From: Ignavibacteria bacterium
GTDB taxonomy: Bacteria; Bacteroidota; Ignavibacteria; Ignavibacteriales; SURF-24
NCBI GenBank assembly: GCA_025612245.1
Contig: JAAXKQ010000008.1
Coordinates: 114,609 to 178,608 of the forward strand
Direction: 5' to 3'
DNA length: 64,000 nt
This document shows positions 1 to 8,181 of this stretch, in pieces; the first letter of the stretch is position 1, and each line of letters opens with the position of its first letter. The position numbers and the translations under genes are program-made. The notes under the pieces are model-generated. The model did not search any database. It was given only the letters and a program-made list of their open reading frames with translations, and was not told the DNA's origin.

Positions 1-1
1 C

Positions 2-328
2 TCAGCCGTTTATTTCGGATTTGCCATCTCGGGAAGCTTTGTCATAATGTGGGGACTCTTTGCCCTTTACGGCATTTATGCCGCGGCAACCGAAGGAATC
101 AGCAAGGCCTGGATATCGGACCTGATAAAGGATGAAAACAGGGGATCTGCAATTGGGCTCCTTACTATGCTCTCAAGCCTGGCCGTCATGGCCGGATCGG
201 TTTTAACGGGAATTCTCTGGGACACCTTCGGCTCCCGGGTGCCTTTCCTGATTTCTTCTGCCGTGAGCCTCATTATTGCAGTAATCCTGTTTTTCTTCAG
301 AAGTTCTGCCCGTAATAACAAATCCTGA
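2..328 (+). CDS. MFS transporter, C-terminal fragment (cut by window edge)
   Basis: The frame is open from the first bases of the window, so only the last 108 residues are seen. They hold about three hydrophobic helices joined by short loops. A basic loop follows the segment beginning KAWISDL, and a final helix ends in a short positively charged tail. This is the usual C-terminal half-repeat of a major facilitator superfamily permease. Substrate and direction cannot be told from this part. A hairpin with a T-rich tail overlaps the stop codon, so this is the last gene of its transcript. Family assignment is fairly sure; function is not. Confidence 0.75.
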   Translation, partial: SAVYFGFAISGSFVIMWGLFALYGIYAAATEGISKAWISDLIKDENRGSAIGLLTMLSSLAVMAGSVLTGILWDTFGSRVPFLISSAVSLIIAVILFFFRSSARNNKS

Positions 329-368
329 ATCCCGCATCAGTTTTTGATAATTGCGGAATTCAGGATTT
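320..368 (+). terminator. Rho-independent terminator of the MFS gene
   Basis: Arms at 320-336 and 352-368 pair over about 16 positions with one mismatch, around a 15-base loop. A T-rich stretch follows on the + strand up to about 383. The left arm contains the stop codon of the transporter. The minus-strand side has no T-run, so it should act on rightward transcription. Confidence 0.6.
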
Positions 369-418
369 TATATACTTCTCTTTTTTATCTGAATTCAACC
401 TGCTTAAAAACGTACTTT

Positions 419-631
419 TTAGTTGTACTGCGCTCTCAAGCTGCTTAGTTTTTCAAGAGCATCATCGGAAAGTACGTGGGCTAATTTTCCATAACTATTT
501 ACTACGCTTACTATCCCATTACCGATTTCAAACTTGCATATCATGAACTCATAAACGGTCAACTCTACGTCACTTACTCTGAAATTGCCGCTTTCCTCGT
601 CAAAACTGTAGCCTTCAAACTTAAAGACCAT
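419..631 (-). CDS. Small acidic protein of unknown function, 70 aa
   Basis: I do not recognise this gene. It encodes 70 residues, net acidic, beginning MVFKFEGYSF, with no signal peptide, membrane segment or Cys motif. A perfect AGGAGG lies 8 bases before the ATG on the minus strand, which is the main reason to accept it as real. It stands alone and faces the terminator of the MFS gene. About 200 bases upstream there is a CRP/FNR-type palindrome (820-833) and another inverted repeat (706-734), so it may be a regulated single gene. No function can be inferred. Confidence 0.6.
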   Translation of the reverse strand: MVFKFEGYSFDEESGNFRVSDVELTVYEFMICKFEIGNGIVSVVNSYGKLAHVLSDDALEKLSSLRAQYN

Positions 632-705
632 ATCTGACCTCCTTTCATGAGTTAATGTGAAATCTGTATATACCTCCTTGTTTTTAATGCCTGTCTTAAA
701 TTTAA

Positions 706-734
706 GGTAGACATATTACCCCTTAGAGTCTACC
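706..734. promoter_or_regulatory. Inverted repeat upstream of the small gene
   Basis: GGTAGAC (706-712) is repeated inverted as GTCTACC (728-734) with a 15-base spacer, about 75 bases before the small gene's start. It could be an operator or an mRNA leader hairpin. No regulator is encoded nearby. Confidence 0.3.
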
Positions 735-819
735 CCACAATTTATGACCGGAGACTCAATTATAAAATTATCTCCCTTTTAGGTTTAACCCCGGCTTGGG
801 AAGTCCGGTTCCCGGCCGC

Positions 820-833
820 GTGACATACGTCAC
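820..833. promoter_or_regulatory. CRP/FNR-family-like operator
   Basis: GTGA-CATACG-TCAC matches the half-site spacing of CRP-type sites (GTGA-N6-TCAC). It lies between the end of the amidase gene and the leftward small gene, about 190 bases upstream of the latter's ATG. The match is by eye; binding is inferred, and the regulator is not in the window. Confidence 0.4.
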
Positions 834-849
834 ACCAAAAGGGTGAAAA

Positions 850-2517
850 CTATAAATTCAGTTTCGGGTGCTTCAGGTGGTATCCGGTCTTATCCTGGTA
901 AGCTTTTGCAACGGCTACAATTCTGCCTTCATCAAAGAGCTTACCTACAAAGGTAATGCTTGTCGGCAGGCCTTCTTTTGTAAATCCGTTTGGAACCACT
1001 ACAAGCGGGTGCCCGGTTAAATTTGTAGCAAGTGAGTTATCCCCCTCGTCGGAGGGAGCAACGTAAAGGTCAATTCCTTTTAGCATTTTATCCATCTGCT
1101 GAATTAGTTTATATCGTATGCGGTTGGCATTTATGTATTCAACAGCCGGGATAAACCTGGACTGGCGGAATACGTTCGGCCAGGCATCCTTGATCTGGCG
1201 CACCATGAGGCCGTCGCGCTTTGAGCGCGTAAGGTCGTCAAAGACTGCTGCAGCCTCGGCATCCAGTATGAATGAAATTGCATTTATCGGAAGCCCCGGG
1301 AGTTCCACCGGAACAAGCTCCGCCCCCATGCTCTTTAAGACTTCAAGCGTCCGGGCGTCATTTTCCTTAAATGCATAGTTGTGAGAAAAGTCGTTCTTCA
1401 GGTATCCTATCTTAAGCCCCTTGAGGCTTATCCTGTAATCGTAGTTAAATGGAACCTCATAAAGCGTCTGGTCAATGCCGTCTGGTCCGTAAATATAACG
1501 CAGCACAATGGCACAGTCCTCTACGTTGCGGCATATGGGCCCGATCTTATCCATGGACCAGCTGAGTGCCATTGCGCCCATGCGGCTTACACGCCCGTAT
1601 GTGGGCCTGAGTCCTGAAACGCCGCAGACAGTGCAAGGGGAGACTATGGAACCCCAGGTTTCGGTACCGATTGCAAAGGGCAGGAGCCCTGCCGATACGG
1701 CCGAGGCCGAGCCGGCCGAAGAACCGCTGGAGCCTTTGGTTACGTCCCACGGGTTTCTTGTCATGCCCCCAAACCATACGTCCCCCCAGGCAAGGGCACC
1801 CATGGAAAGCTTGGCTGCAAGAACGGCACCCGCCTGGTGAAGCTTTTTAATTACGGTTGCATCCACGTCAATTACCTGGTCTTTGTACGGCATTGCGCCC
1901 CAGGTGGTTTTATATCCCGACTTGGCAAGAAGATCCTTTGCGCCGTAGGGAATCCCGTGAAGCATGCCCCTGTATTTGCCCTGTGCAATTTCCTTGTCTG
2001 CCTGCCTTGCCTCTTCGATCGCCAGATCTTCGGTCAGTGTAATTACGCATTCGAGCCTGGGCCCGTACTTTTTCAGGCGCCCGATGTACATTTTTGTAAG
2101 CGCCTCCGAGCTGACTTTCCTGTTTTTAATCAGGTAGGCCAGCTCCCCAATGGAGTAATACGCAAGGTCTTCTATGTTCTCCGGCATCCTGATGCTGCTG
2201 GAGCTGCTCGTTACAAATGGTTTTTGTTTTGTTTCAAACTTCATTCCGACTGGAATCGGGTTAAATAAGATTGCCGGGGGAACGCTGTTATCCAGCTCCA
2301 CTTTTCTCATCTCTTCGTAGCTCTTGAGGCGGTCGTTTAGGCCACTGAGCATGGAATCGCGTTCGGCGTCCGTAAAATCGAGACCTATTATCTTCCCGGC
2401 GCTTTCAACCATGGGCTTTGTTATAACACCCTCAAACTTTACTACTGCGGCACCAAGCAAAAACGAGAATAATGAGGCAGGGACTATATATAAGTACTTT
2501 TTGTAACGTGGCTTCAC
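850..2517 (-). CDS. Membrane-anchored amidase (amidase signature family)
   Basis: Hydrolase of the amidase signature family (GatA/FAAH fold), which cleaves C-N amide bonds with a Ser-cisSer-Lys triad. The candidate triad is Lys194 (YGAKDLL), cis-Ser266 in the GSSGSSAGS stretch, and nucleophile Ser290 in GTETWGSI. The family normally has GT(D/E)TGGS, so Trp288 replaces a glycine next to the nucleophile loop. Residues 8-25 form a hydrophobic N-terminal segment, then about 85 residues of linker before the enzyme core, so the protein is probably tethered to the membrane. The start is GTG with AGGAGG 8 bases upstream. No gatB or gatC lies nearby, so a role in Asn/Gln-tRNA amidation is unlikely. 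The substrate is unknown. Confidence 0.85.
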   Translation of the reverse strand: MKPRYKKYLYIVPASLFSFLLGAAVVKFEGVITKPMVESAGKIIGLDFTDAERDSMLSGLNDRLKSYEEMRKVELDNSVPPAILFNPIPVGMKFETKQKPFVTSSSSSIRMPENIEDLAYYSIGELAYLIKNRKVSSEALTKMYIGRLKKYGPRLECVITLTEDLAIEEARQADKEIAQGKYRGMLHGIPYGAKDLLAKSGYKTTWGAMPYKDQVIDVDATVIKKLHQAGAVLAAKLSMGALAWGDVWFGGMTRNPWDVTKGSSGSSAGSASAVSAGLLPFAIGTETWGSIVSPCTVCGVSGLRPTYGRVSRMGAMALSWSMDKIGPICRNVEDCAIVLRYIYGPDGIDQTLYEVPFNYDYRISLKGLKIGYLKNDFSHNYAFKENDARTLEVLKSMGAELVPVELPGLPINAISFILDAEAAAVFDDLTRSKRDGLMVRQIKDAWPNVFRQSRFIPAVEYINANRIRYKLIQQMDKMLKGIDLYVAPSDEGDNSLATNLTGHPLVVVPNGFTKEGLPTSITFVGKLFDEGRIVAVAKAYQDKTGYHLKHPKLNL

Positions 2518-2571
2518 GGGAGAATCCTCCTTGTTAAGTTGATTTGAAAGATCTTCTATATGAGTCTAAGG

Positions 2572-3615
2572 CTACCTGCCGGGTGAATAATTGTACGGAA
2601 GGGCAGAAGACATTCTCTGCTCTGCCCAGTATCCGGCAACCTTCATGTTGTTTTTATCCGCCCTGTTTCCCGATTTGTCCAGAAGAATAAATGGTGCTAC
2701 CGGAATGACATAGGAAACCGTCAGGTTTCTTTCCAGAAATTCCACCTTAAGGCCCGTCTCAAGCGGCAGCATGAATACCCCGTCACCGTAATCCTCAACC
2801 CGTAGGTCCTTTTCGGAAACATAATTTCCGCCTCCCTTAATCAGCGAGTACATTGGCCCCATTTTTACGCGGAATCCTTCCTCGTAAAGCCTGTTACTGA
2901 TAAGTGACCTGAAAAAGTGTTTCTGTGAGCCAAGATAGCAGTAAAGTCTTTTCTCCTTCCAGTCCTCCTTTTCATCACTGTCCGGGCTTGTAAGTTCCAG
3001 GAATCTCACGTGCGCAAGGTAGTCAATCTCGCCATTGGTATCGTATGAAAAGTATTCCAGCAGAATGAAGAGTTTATAGCCCATGGCCCTGTTTTCCACG
3101 ACGATCGTGCTGTCTGAAAATGCCGTAAGCTGTTTTGTATCCTTGTCTTTCCTGAAATTTATCACCTCAGGATTAAGTATCTTTGTTGAGCCAGAGTATT
3201 TGCTCGTGCCAAGGAACTCCCTTTCAAAAATTTCGAGATACCCTTGCCAGTCGTCAGAAACTTTTCCAATAACGTTAACCTGGCCCAGGACCACGGGCTT
3301 TTGCCTTAATACGGCGTTCACCTCCAGAACTCTGCCTGCGGTAATTTGTACAGGAATTTTCTTTATCTCATAGCCCACCATGCTCGCAATAAGAGTGTAC
3401 GTGCCAGGTTCGGCATCAGCTATTTCATAGCTGCCTTTCAGGTCCGTAACCGTTCCGAAGGTCGTGTTCTCAAGGAACACGGTGGCGTTCGTTAAAGCTT
3501 CTTTTGTCTCAAAGTCAGTTACTTTGCCTTTTACTGTTCCGATTGTCTTTTCCTGTGCAAAAAAGCAAACAGGCAAAATCGAAACAAGACAGGCAATAAG
3601 GAGCACATTTTTCAT
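2572..3615 (-). CDS. Secreted CarboxypepD_reg-like domain protein
   Basis: A 347-residue exported protein. Residues 1-20 are a signal peptide ending CFFAQ. Residues about 26-110 form a carboxypeptidase-regulatory-like beta-sandwich, with the typical VKGKVTDFETKEAL opening and the GTYTLIASMVGYE stretch. The remaining 230 residues are a beta-rich region I cannot assign, containing several basic and aromatic strands. Bacteroidota use this N-terminal domain in TonB-dependent receptors and other surface proteins, but the length here excludes a receptor barrel. It ends 54 bases before the amidase start and begins 28 bases after the SPFH gene stop, so the three leftward genes may be cotranscribed. 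Function unknown. Confidence 0.75.
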   Translation of the reverse strand: MKNVLLIACLVSILPVCFFAQEKTIGTVKGKVTDFETKEALTNATVFLENTTFGTVTDLKGSYEIADAEPGTYTLIASMVGYEIKKIPVQITAGRVLEVNAVLRQKPVVLGQVNVIGKVSDDWQGYLEIFEREFLGTSKYSGSTKILNPEVINFRKDKDTKQLTAFSDSTIVVENRAMGYKLFILLEYFSYDTNGEIDYLAHVRFLELTSPDSDEKEDWKEKRLYCYLGSQKHFFRSLISNRLYEEGFRVKMGPMYSLIKGGGNYVSEKDLRVEDYGDGVFMLPLETGLKVEFLERNLTVSYVIPVAPFILLDKSGNRADKNNMKVAGYWAEQRMSSALPYNYSPGR

Positions 3616-3643
3616 CTTTTTGTCCGGTAAAAGTCGCGGTCTG

Positions 3644-4573
3644 TTATTTTTTCACAATGCTGTCCACAAATCCCCTTAATGCATCACTAAGTTCAGCAGG
3701 AAACAAAATTACAGTATTTGAAGGCGTGGGTCCCAGGCCGTCCACAGTCTGTAGTGTCCTCAGCTGAATTGCACCCGGGCTTTCGAGCATAATCCTTGCA
3801 GCCTCAGCCAGGTTAGCCGCAGCCAGCTTATCGCCTTCTGCCTTCGTGATGTTGGCTCTTTTTTCCCTTTCGGCCGAAGCCTGACGCGACATCATGCGCT
3901 TCAGGTCCTCCGGCATTTCAACGTCAAGCAGCCTTACGGAATCCAGGTGAATACCCCATTCCCTGATTCTCTCTTCCACAACCTTTCCGATCTGCTCCTG
4001 AATCTGCTCTCTTTCTGTCAGCAGCTCATCGAGCGTCAGGCCGCCAACGACGTCGCGAAGCGAGGCCTGCGCAAACTGCGAGATTGCAAACTGAAAGTCC
4101 TGTATCCTTATTACCGCCTTTTCGGCGTCTTCAACCCTGAAGAAAAGGGCGCCGTCAATCTGTGCCGGAACGTTATCACGGGTGATGACTTTCTGGCTCG
4201 GAATATTAATGGCAAGAACGCGCACGTCAATGAACCTTATGTATTCAATAAAAGGCAGTATATACATCACGCCGGGCCCTTTTAAGCCCTGGAATTTCCC
4301 AAGCCTCAGTACCACTCCGCGCTCCCACTCGGCGGCAACCCTGATACCGGAGACCACAACAATAATCAGTATTGTCCCCAGAATCTGCACCGGGACCGAT
4401 ACCTCCGGCGGCAGCCTTAAAATTAGAAATAAGACGAGTGCAAGCAGTACTGCCGGAATTAAAAACAGTATAAAACGCAGTGACGTGCCAAGAGAAACGT
4501 GGCCTGTTGCAGGTTCGGCATACTTTTTTGTCTGCCGTGAAGCGGCTAAATTGAGAATATCAGTTCCATCCAT
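3644..4573 (-). CDS. SPFH/Band 7 (stomatin/slipin-like) membrane protein
   Basis: A 309-residue membrane scaffold of the SPFH family. Two hydrophobic stretches at about 28-50 and 55-75 anchor the N-terminus. They are followed by the Band 7 core beginning with a WERGVVLRLGKFQG motif, then an Ala/Glu-rich helix (about 225-260) typical of the oligomerising region. The C-terminus carries the LRTLQTVDGLGPTPSNT stretch seen in slipins. Slipins are usually paired with an NfeD-type protease partner; none is encoded beside this gene. Related proteins act in membrane organisation and protein quality control, but the exact role here is not known. Confidence 0.85.
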   Translation of the reverse strand: MDGTDILNLAASRQTKKYAEPATGHVSLGTSLRFILFLIPAVLLALVLFLILRLPPEVSVPVQILGTILIIVVVSGIRVAAEWERGVVLRLGKFQGLKGPGVMYILPFIEYIRFIDVRVLAINIPSQKVITRDNVPAQIDGALFFRVEDAEKAVIRIQDFQFAISQFAQASLRDVVGGLTLDELLTEREQIQEQIGKVVEERIREWGIHLDSVRLLDVEMPEDLKRMMSRQASAEREKRANITKAEGDKLAAANLAEAARIMLESPGAIQLRTLQTVDGLGPTPSNTVILFPAELSDALRGFVDSIVKK

Positions 4574-4815
4574 TTTCCTAACCCCTCTTTCTTGTTTTAT
4601 GGATACTATTCAGTAAAACCATTAAAGCACCAGTTAAGAATACTGACCGGGAACATAAAATCAGTTCCTTCTCTTACTTTGAAACTTATATCTTTTTAAT
4701 TAAAGTGTAAAGTGGTATTTCACTTCAAATCCCCCGGACTTTGCCTGAACTATTTACAAACTCAGGCCAGGCCCGGAAGCTGAAGCATTAAAAGGGCGGG
4801 GTATTAAATCAGGGG

Positions 4816-5649
4816 TTAAAAATCAACCGGAAGAGCTTCCAGCTCACGCGCCGTAAAGACGGGCCCGTCTATGCAGACGTAAGTTTTCCCTACGTTGCAG
4901 CGCCCGCACTTTCCAAGGCCGCACTTCATGCGGTTCTCAAGCGTGGTTACAACCTGCGTGGAATCAAAACCCAGCTCTGAAAGGTTCTGCAGCACAAATT
5001 TTATCATAATCGGAGGCCCGCAGGTAATGGCAACCGCACCTTCGGGACTTGGAGCAAGCTCCTTTAAGACCGTTGGCACAAAGCCAACTTTCCCGTCCCA
5101 GTCGCTTGTTTCTCCTCCCGGGTCCACGGTCTTTACAAAATTAACGTCGGGTCTTTCTGCCCATTCCGTCAGCTCAGGCTTGTAGCAAAGATCCTGGACG
5201 CTCCTTGCCCCATAGAGGATTGTAATTTCACCAAACTTTTCCCTCAGGTCCAGACAGTTCCAGATCAGTGAGCGCAAGGGTGCAAGGCCTATTCCGCCTC
5301 CAATAAAAAGGAGGTTTTTTCCGTACATCTCTTCAATAGGAAAGCTGTTGCCGTAAGGACCGCGGAAGCCGATAATGTCGCCCACATCCTTATCCTTCAG
5401 CGCGTTTGTAACCTTGCCTACAGCCTTAAAGCTGCATTCGATGTAGCCTTTTCTTGTTGGAGAGGAGGCAATGCAGAAGGTAGATTCACCGTCGCCGAAA
5501 GAAGAGTACTCGCCAAACTGCCCGGCCTTGAAAGTAAAACTTTCAGCCGTTTCAGGGTCCATAAAAGAGAGCCTGAAGGTTTTGGTATCCGGCGTCTCCT
5601 GCCTTACCATGTCTATTTTTGCCAGGTACGGTTTATAAATGTTGTTCAT
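4816..5649 (-). CDS. flxA: FlxA: FAD/NAD(P)-binding subunit of the Hdr-Flx complex
   Basis: A 277-residue flavoprotein of the ferredoxin-NADP reductase superfamily, close to sulfhydrogenase gamma, AsrB and PyrK. An N-terminal FAD-binding barrel is followed by a nucleotide-binding domain with FIGGGIGLAPLRS near residue 115. At the C-terminus, Cys243, 248, 251 and 259 form a [2Fe-2S] motif (CGLGKCGRC...C). In the FlxABCD-HdrABC complex described from Desulfovibrio, this subunit takes electrons from NAD(P)H. Its start overlaps the end of flxB by 17 bases, which suggests translational coupling. It is the last gene of the seven-gene operon. Family is sure; electron donor is inferred. Confidence 0.85.
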   Translation of the reverse strand: MNNIYKPYLAKIDMVRQETPDTKTFRLSFMDPETAESFTFKAGQFGEYSSFGDGESTFCIASSPTRKGYIECSFKAVGKVTNALKDKDVGDIIGFRGPYGNSFPIEEMYGKNLLFIGGGIGLAPLRSLIWNCLDLREKFGEITILYGARSVQDLCYKPELTEWAERPDVNFVKTVDPGGETSDWDGKVGFVPTVLKELAPSPEGAVAITCGPPIMIKFVLQNLSELGFDSTQVVTTLENRMKCGLGKCGRCNVGKTYVCIDGPVFTARELEALPVDF

Positions 5650-6694
5650 TTAACGTCTCCTCAAGCGAATTCTCTTTTGTAATTTCAGAAACAACCTGGT
5701 AGATATCCAGGTTCACCGGGCAGGCCCTTACACATCTGCCGCATCCGGTGCAGAGTGTCTTGTTAAACCGGTCGTTGTAATACTTGAACTTGTGCATTAC
5801 CCTCTGGCGGTAGCGTTTCGACTGCAAAGGGCGCGGGTTATGGCCCGAGGCGTGAAGCGTAAAAAGAGGGAACTGGCATGCATCCCAGTTCTTGCGCCTT
5901 AGGCCGCTGGAATACTTTGTCTCATCCACTATGTCGAAACAGTGGCAGGTTGGACACAGGAAAGCACAGCTTCCGCATCCAAGGCAGCGCGAAGCAAATT
6001 CATCCCAGAGCGGGTTTTCAAAATTTTTATCCAGCCACTCTTTTATCCTTACGGTGTCAAGCGGCGGCCTCATGTGCCCTAGGACCTCCTCATAACAAGG
6101 GCTTTCTGTAAAGTCTTCGGTGGTTTCCTCAAAAATCTCTTTTAAGAGTGCAACCAGTTTTTCCCCTTTTTCAGAACATGAATAAGCAAAGTAATTTCCA
6201 TGCACGTCTTTCTTAAACAGGAGGTCACTTCCCTGTGGGCTGTCGGGCCTGAGCCCTACAGAGCTGCAGAAGCAGGCTTCGTCAGAATGTTCGCATGAAA
6301 AGCTCACAAGCGTGGTGTTTTTCCGCTTTTCTGCATAAAACTCGTCTTTATATTCATAGTTAAAAACGTCGTCAATGATTGTAAAAGCCGCCGCGTCGCA
6401 GGGGCGAAGGCCAAGTATGATCTTTTCATCCGACTGCACAAGGGAGTCGAAAACCTTCACGTCCTTATTCTTATAGGAGAATTCCACTACCGGCTCTGTA
6501 GCGGGAAAGATAAATTCCTTTGCCGAACGGACCGTATTTACGTAGCGCTCCGGCTCTACGGCGTCTTCGGCTTTCTCTATTTTCCCGAACAGCAGCGTCC
6601 TGCCCGAAAATTTGGGAGCAATGACGTTTTGCCCCTTTTTAAGCAGAGCAGCGGCTAGTTCCGTATAGCCTGTTTTAAGCTTATATATTTTCAT
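5633..6694 (-). CDS. flxB: FlxB: 4Fe-4S subunit of the Hdr-Flx complex (AsrA-like)
   Basis: A 353-residue iron-sulfur protein resembling anaerobic sulfite reductase subunit A and hydrogenase beta-type subunits. Two clusters are visible: Cys237/240/243/247, followed by Cys250 and Cys252 (CLGCGSCAFLCPTCHC), and Cys315/318/321/325 (CTGCGRCVRACP). It should carry electrons between the FAD subunit FlxA and the MvhD-type subunit FlxD. A good ribosome site (AAGGAG, 9 bases upstream) fixes the ATG. It starts 82 bases after flxC, the only sizeable gap in the operon, and that gap holds a tandem 15-base repeat. Confidence 0.85.
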   Translation of the reverse strand: MKIYKLKTGYTELAAALLKKGQNVIAPKFSGRTLLFGKIEKAEDAVEPERYVNTVRSAKEFIFPATEPVVEFSYKNKDVKVFDSLVQSDEKIILGLRPCDAAAFTIIDDVFNYEYKDEFYAEKRKNTTLVSFSCEHSDEACFCSSVGLRPDSPQGSDLLFKKDVHGNYFAYSCSEKGEKLVALLKEIFEETTEDFTESPCYEEVLGHMRPPLDTVRIKEWLDKNFENPLWDEFASRCLGCGSCAFLCPTCHCFDIVDETKYSSGLRRKNWDACQFPLFTLHASGHNPRPLQSKRYRQRVMHKFKYYNDRFNKTLCTGCGRCVRACPVNLDIYQVVSEITKENSLEETLNEQHL

Positions 6695-6728
6695 TACTGG
6701 CTTCTCCTTGTCTTAAAAACCAAGCCCC

Positions 6729-6759
6729 GTTTTAGCAAACTTTGTTTTAGTAAACTTTG
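6729..6759. repeat. Tandem 15-bp repeat between flxC and flxB
   Basis: GTTTTAGCAAACTTTG (6729-6744) is followed directly by GTTTTAGTAAACTTTG (6744-6759), differing at one base. It lies in the only non-coding gap inside the flx genes. It may be a slippage duplication; no regulatory role is evident. Confidence 0.5.
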
Positions 6760-6776
6760 CAGAGTTGACTGAAAGC

Positions 6777-7649
6777 TCATCTGATAAATTCCTCGTTATC
6801 TTCCATTTTGAATTCCGTAAGAGGCGGCTTTGCCCCCTCATCCATCCCTGCCGTGTATCCGTAGAGGTCAAAGATTTCCTTGCTCATTTTCATGTTAAGA
6901 AGGCTTAAGGGAATGTTCTGGTGGCATACCCTCTCACACTCGCCGCAGCCTATGCAGCGCCCGGCAAGGTGAAATGCGCGTATAAGGTGCCAGCCCAGGT
7001 TTCCTATCGGGTGTGCGCTCGACTCGATCCAGCGCGGACGGGTCTTGTCTACTATGCACTGCTCGCAGTAGCAAAGAGGACAGGCCTGCCTGCAGGCGTA
7101 GCATCTCACGCATTTATCGAATTCCTTCATCCAGAACTCCCAGCATTCGGATGTTGTCATGCTTTCAATTTCTTTTACCCTTGCAAATGGGTCCGTAACT
7201 TCGGGCTCTTTTTCTTCAACAACACCGCCAATCAGGGCGTCGTAGTACTGCGGGTTATGCATACTGCAGGCGCGGCATTTTCCGGCCGGGCCGCTGTCGT
7301 TTAATACTCCCTGGCAACTTAACCCTATTATAAAAATATCCTCGCGCTTTAACTGGTGCTCCTGTATGAGTGCCGTAACACTCTTAATGTCGCACGGCTT
7401 GAGGAACACGGCAACGGGCTTGCCCGCAGAAATAATGTTATAGGACTTTGTCAGGTACACGGCCAGGTTGTTTGCACAATTCTGGTTGAAAATAAACTTT
7501 TCAGTTTCAGAAGCCTTCCGTGCAATAAAAGTCTGAACCCTGCCTTTTAATGTACCTTCGGCATAGCCCACTACAGCCGAAACCTTTCCACTTTCTAAAA
7601 GCTCACCGGCAAGCTTCTTTACTTCAGCTGATATTTTATCATTTGACAT
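6777..7649 (-). CDS. flxC: FlxC: FrhB/HdrC-like 4Fe-4S subunit of the Hdr-Flx complex
   Basis: A 290-residue protein with an N-terminal coenzyme F420 hydrogenase beta (FrhB)-like half and a C-terminal ferredoxin half. Cysteines sit at 180/183/186/190, then 193/195/198 (CVRCYACRQACPLCYCEQC), and at 232/235/238/242 (CIGCGECERVC). These predict at least two [4Fe-4S] clusters. Together with FlxB it would wire FlxA to FlxD. The start codon overlaps the end of flxD by 11 bases. AAGGA lies about 11 bases before the ATG. The two Flx ferredoxin subunits resemble each other, so the B and C labels rest on order in the operon and could be swapped under another naming scheme. Confidence 0.8.
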   Translation of the reverse strand: MSNDKISAEVKKLAGELLESGKVSAVVGYAEGTLKGRVQTFIARKASETEKFIFNQNCANNLAVYLTKSYNIISAGKPVAVFLKPCDIKSVTALIQEHQLKREDIFIIGLSCQGVLNDSGPAGKCRACSMHNPQYYDALIGGVVEEKEPEVTDPFARVKEIESMTTSECWEFWMKEFDKCVRCYACRQACPLCYCEQCIVDKTRPRWIESSAHPIGNLGWHLIRAFHLAGRCIGCGECERVCHQNIPLSLLNMKMSKEIFDLYGYTAGMDEGAKPPLTEFKMEDNEEFIR

Positions 7650-8139
7650 TTTCTACCTGTTCCTTTTCAGAATTCTGTTCTGTTTCAGAGGCCTCGTGCT
7701 GGAAGGGGAATGAATCCCCGATCAGCTTCTGATACTCGGTAAAAGGGCCCAGCTTTCGGATTTCATCTGTAACCGCGTTTACCACGTCGCGCCACTTTGC
7801 GCCCTCGGCGGCAGAGACCCAGCTGAACTGAACCCTGTTGGGGTCTATGCCCGTAAACTCCAGGAGCTTGCGGAATACCGCAAAACGCCTGCGGGCATGA
7901 AAGTTACCCGCGTTATAGTGGCAGTCGTTCGGATGGCAGCCGCTGATGAGCACCCCGTCGGCACCGTTTTCAAAAGCCTTAATTACGAGCGAAAAATCTA
8001 TCCTTCCCGTACATGGCAGCCTGAGGACCCTTACGTTAGGTTCATACTTTAGGCGGCTCGTACCGGCCAGGTCGGCTCCCGTATAAGTGCACCAGGTGCA
8101 AACAAAAGCCGCTATTTTGGGTTCAAAATTTTCGTCCAT
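7639..8139 (-). CDS. flxD: FlxD/MvhD: [2Fe-2S] electron-transfer subunit
   Basis: A 166-residue protein of the MvhD family, the small subunit that hands electrons to HdrA in methanogen Mvh-Hdr and bacterial Flx-Hdr complexes. The conserved cysteines are Cys14 and Cys17 (CTWC), Cys43 (LPCTGRID), and Cys68 and Cys73 (GCHPNDC). I place the start at the ATG at 8139 because AGAAGG stands just upstream of it. The in-frame ATG at 8169, which would add ten residues, has no ribosome site. It sits directly downstream of hdrA, as expected for its contact partner. Confidence 0.88.
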   Translation of the reverse strand: MDENFEPKIAAFVCTWCTYTGADLAGTSRLKYEPNVRVLRLPCTGRIDFSLVIKAFENGADGVLISGCHPNDCHYNAGNFHARRRFAVFRKLLEFTGIDPNRVQFSWVSAAEGAKWRDVVNAVTDEIRKLGPFTEYQKLIGDSFPFQHEASETEQNSEKEQVENVK

Positions 8140-8181
8140 TTTACCTTCTCTTCCAAGCATCAAATTCATTTCTGTTTTGTG

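Noticed and set aside
3644..4573. SPFH protein as part of an NfeD-slipin pair
   Set aside because: No NfeD-like gene is adjacent; neighbours are a CarboxypepD_reg-like protein and flxA.
8140..8169. Upstream ATG for flxD
   Set aside because: No ribosome site, and MNLMLGREGK is not part of the MvhD family start; the ATG at 8139 has AGAAGG before it.
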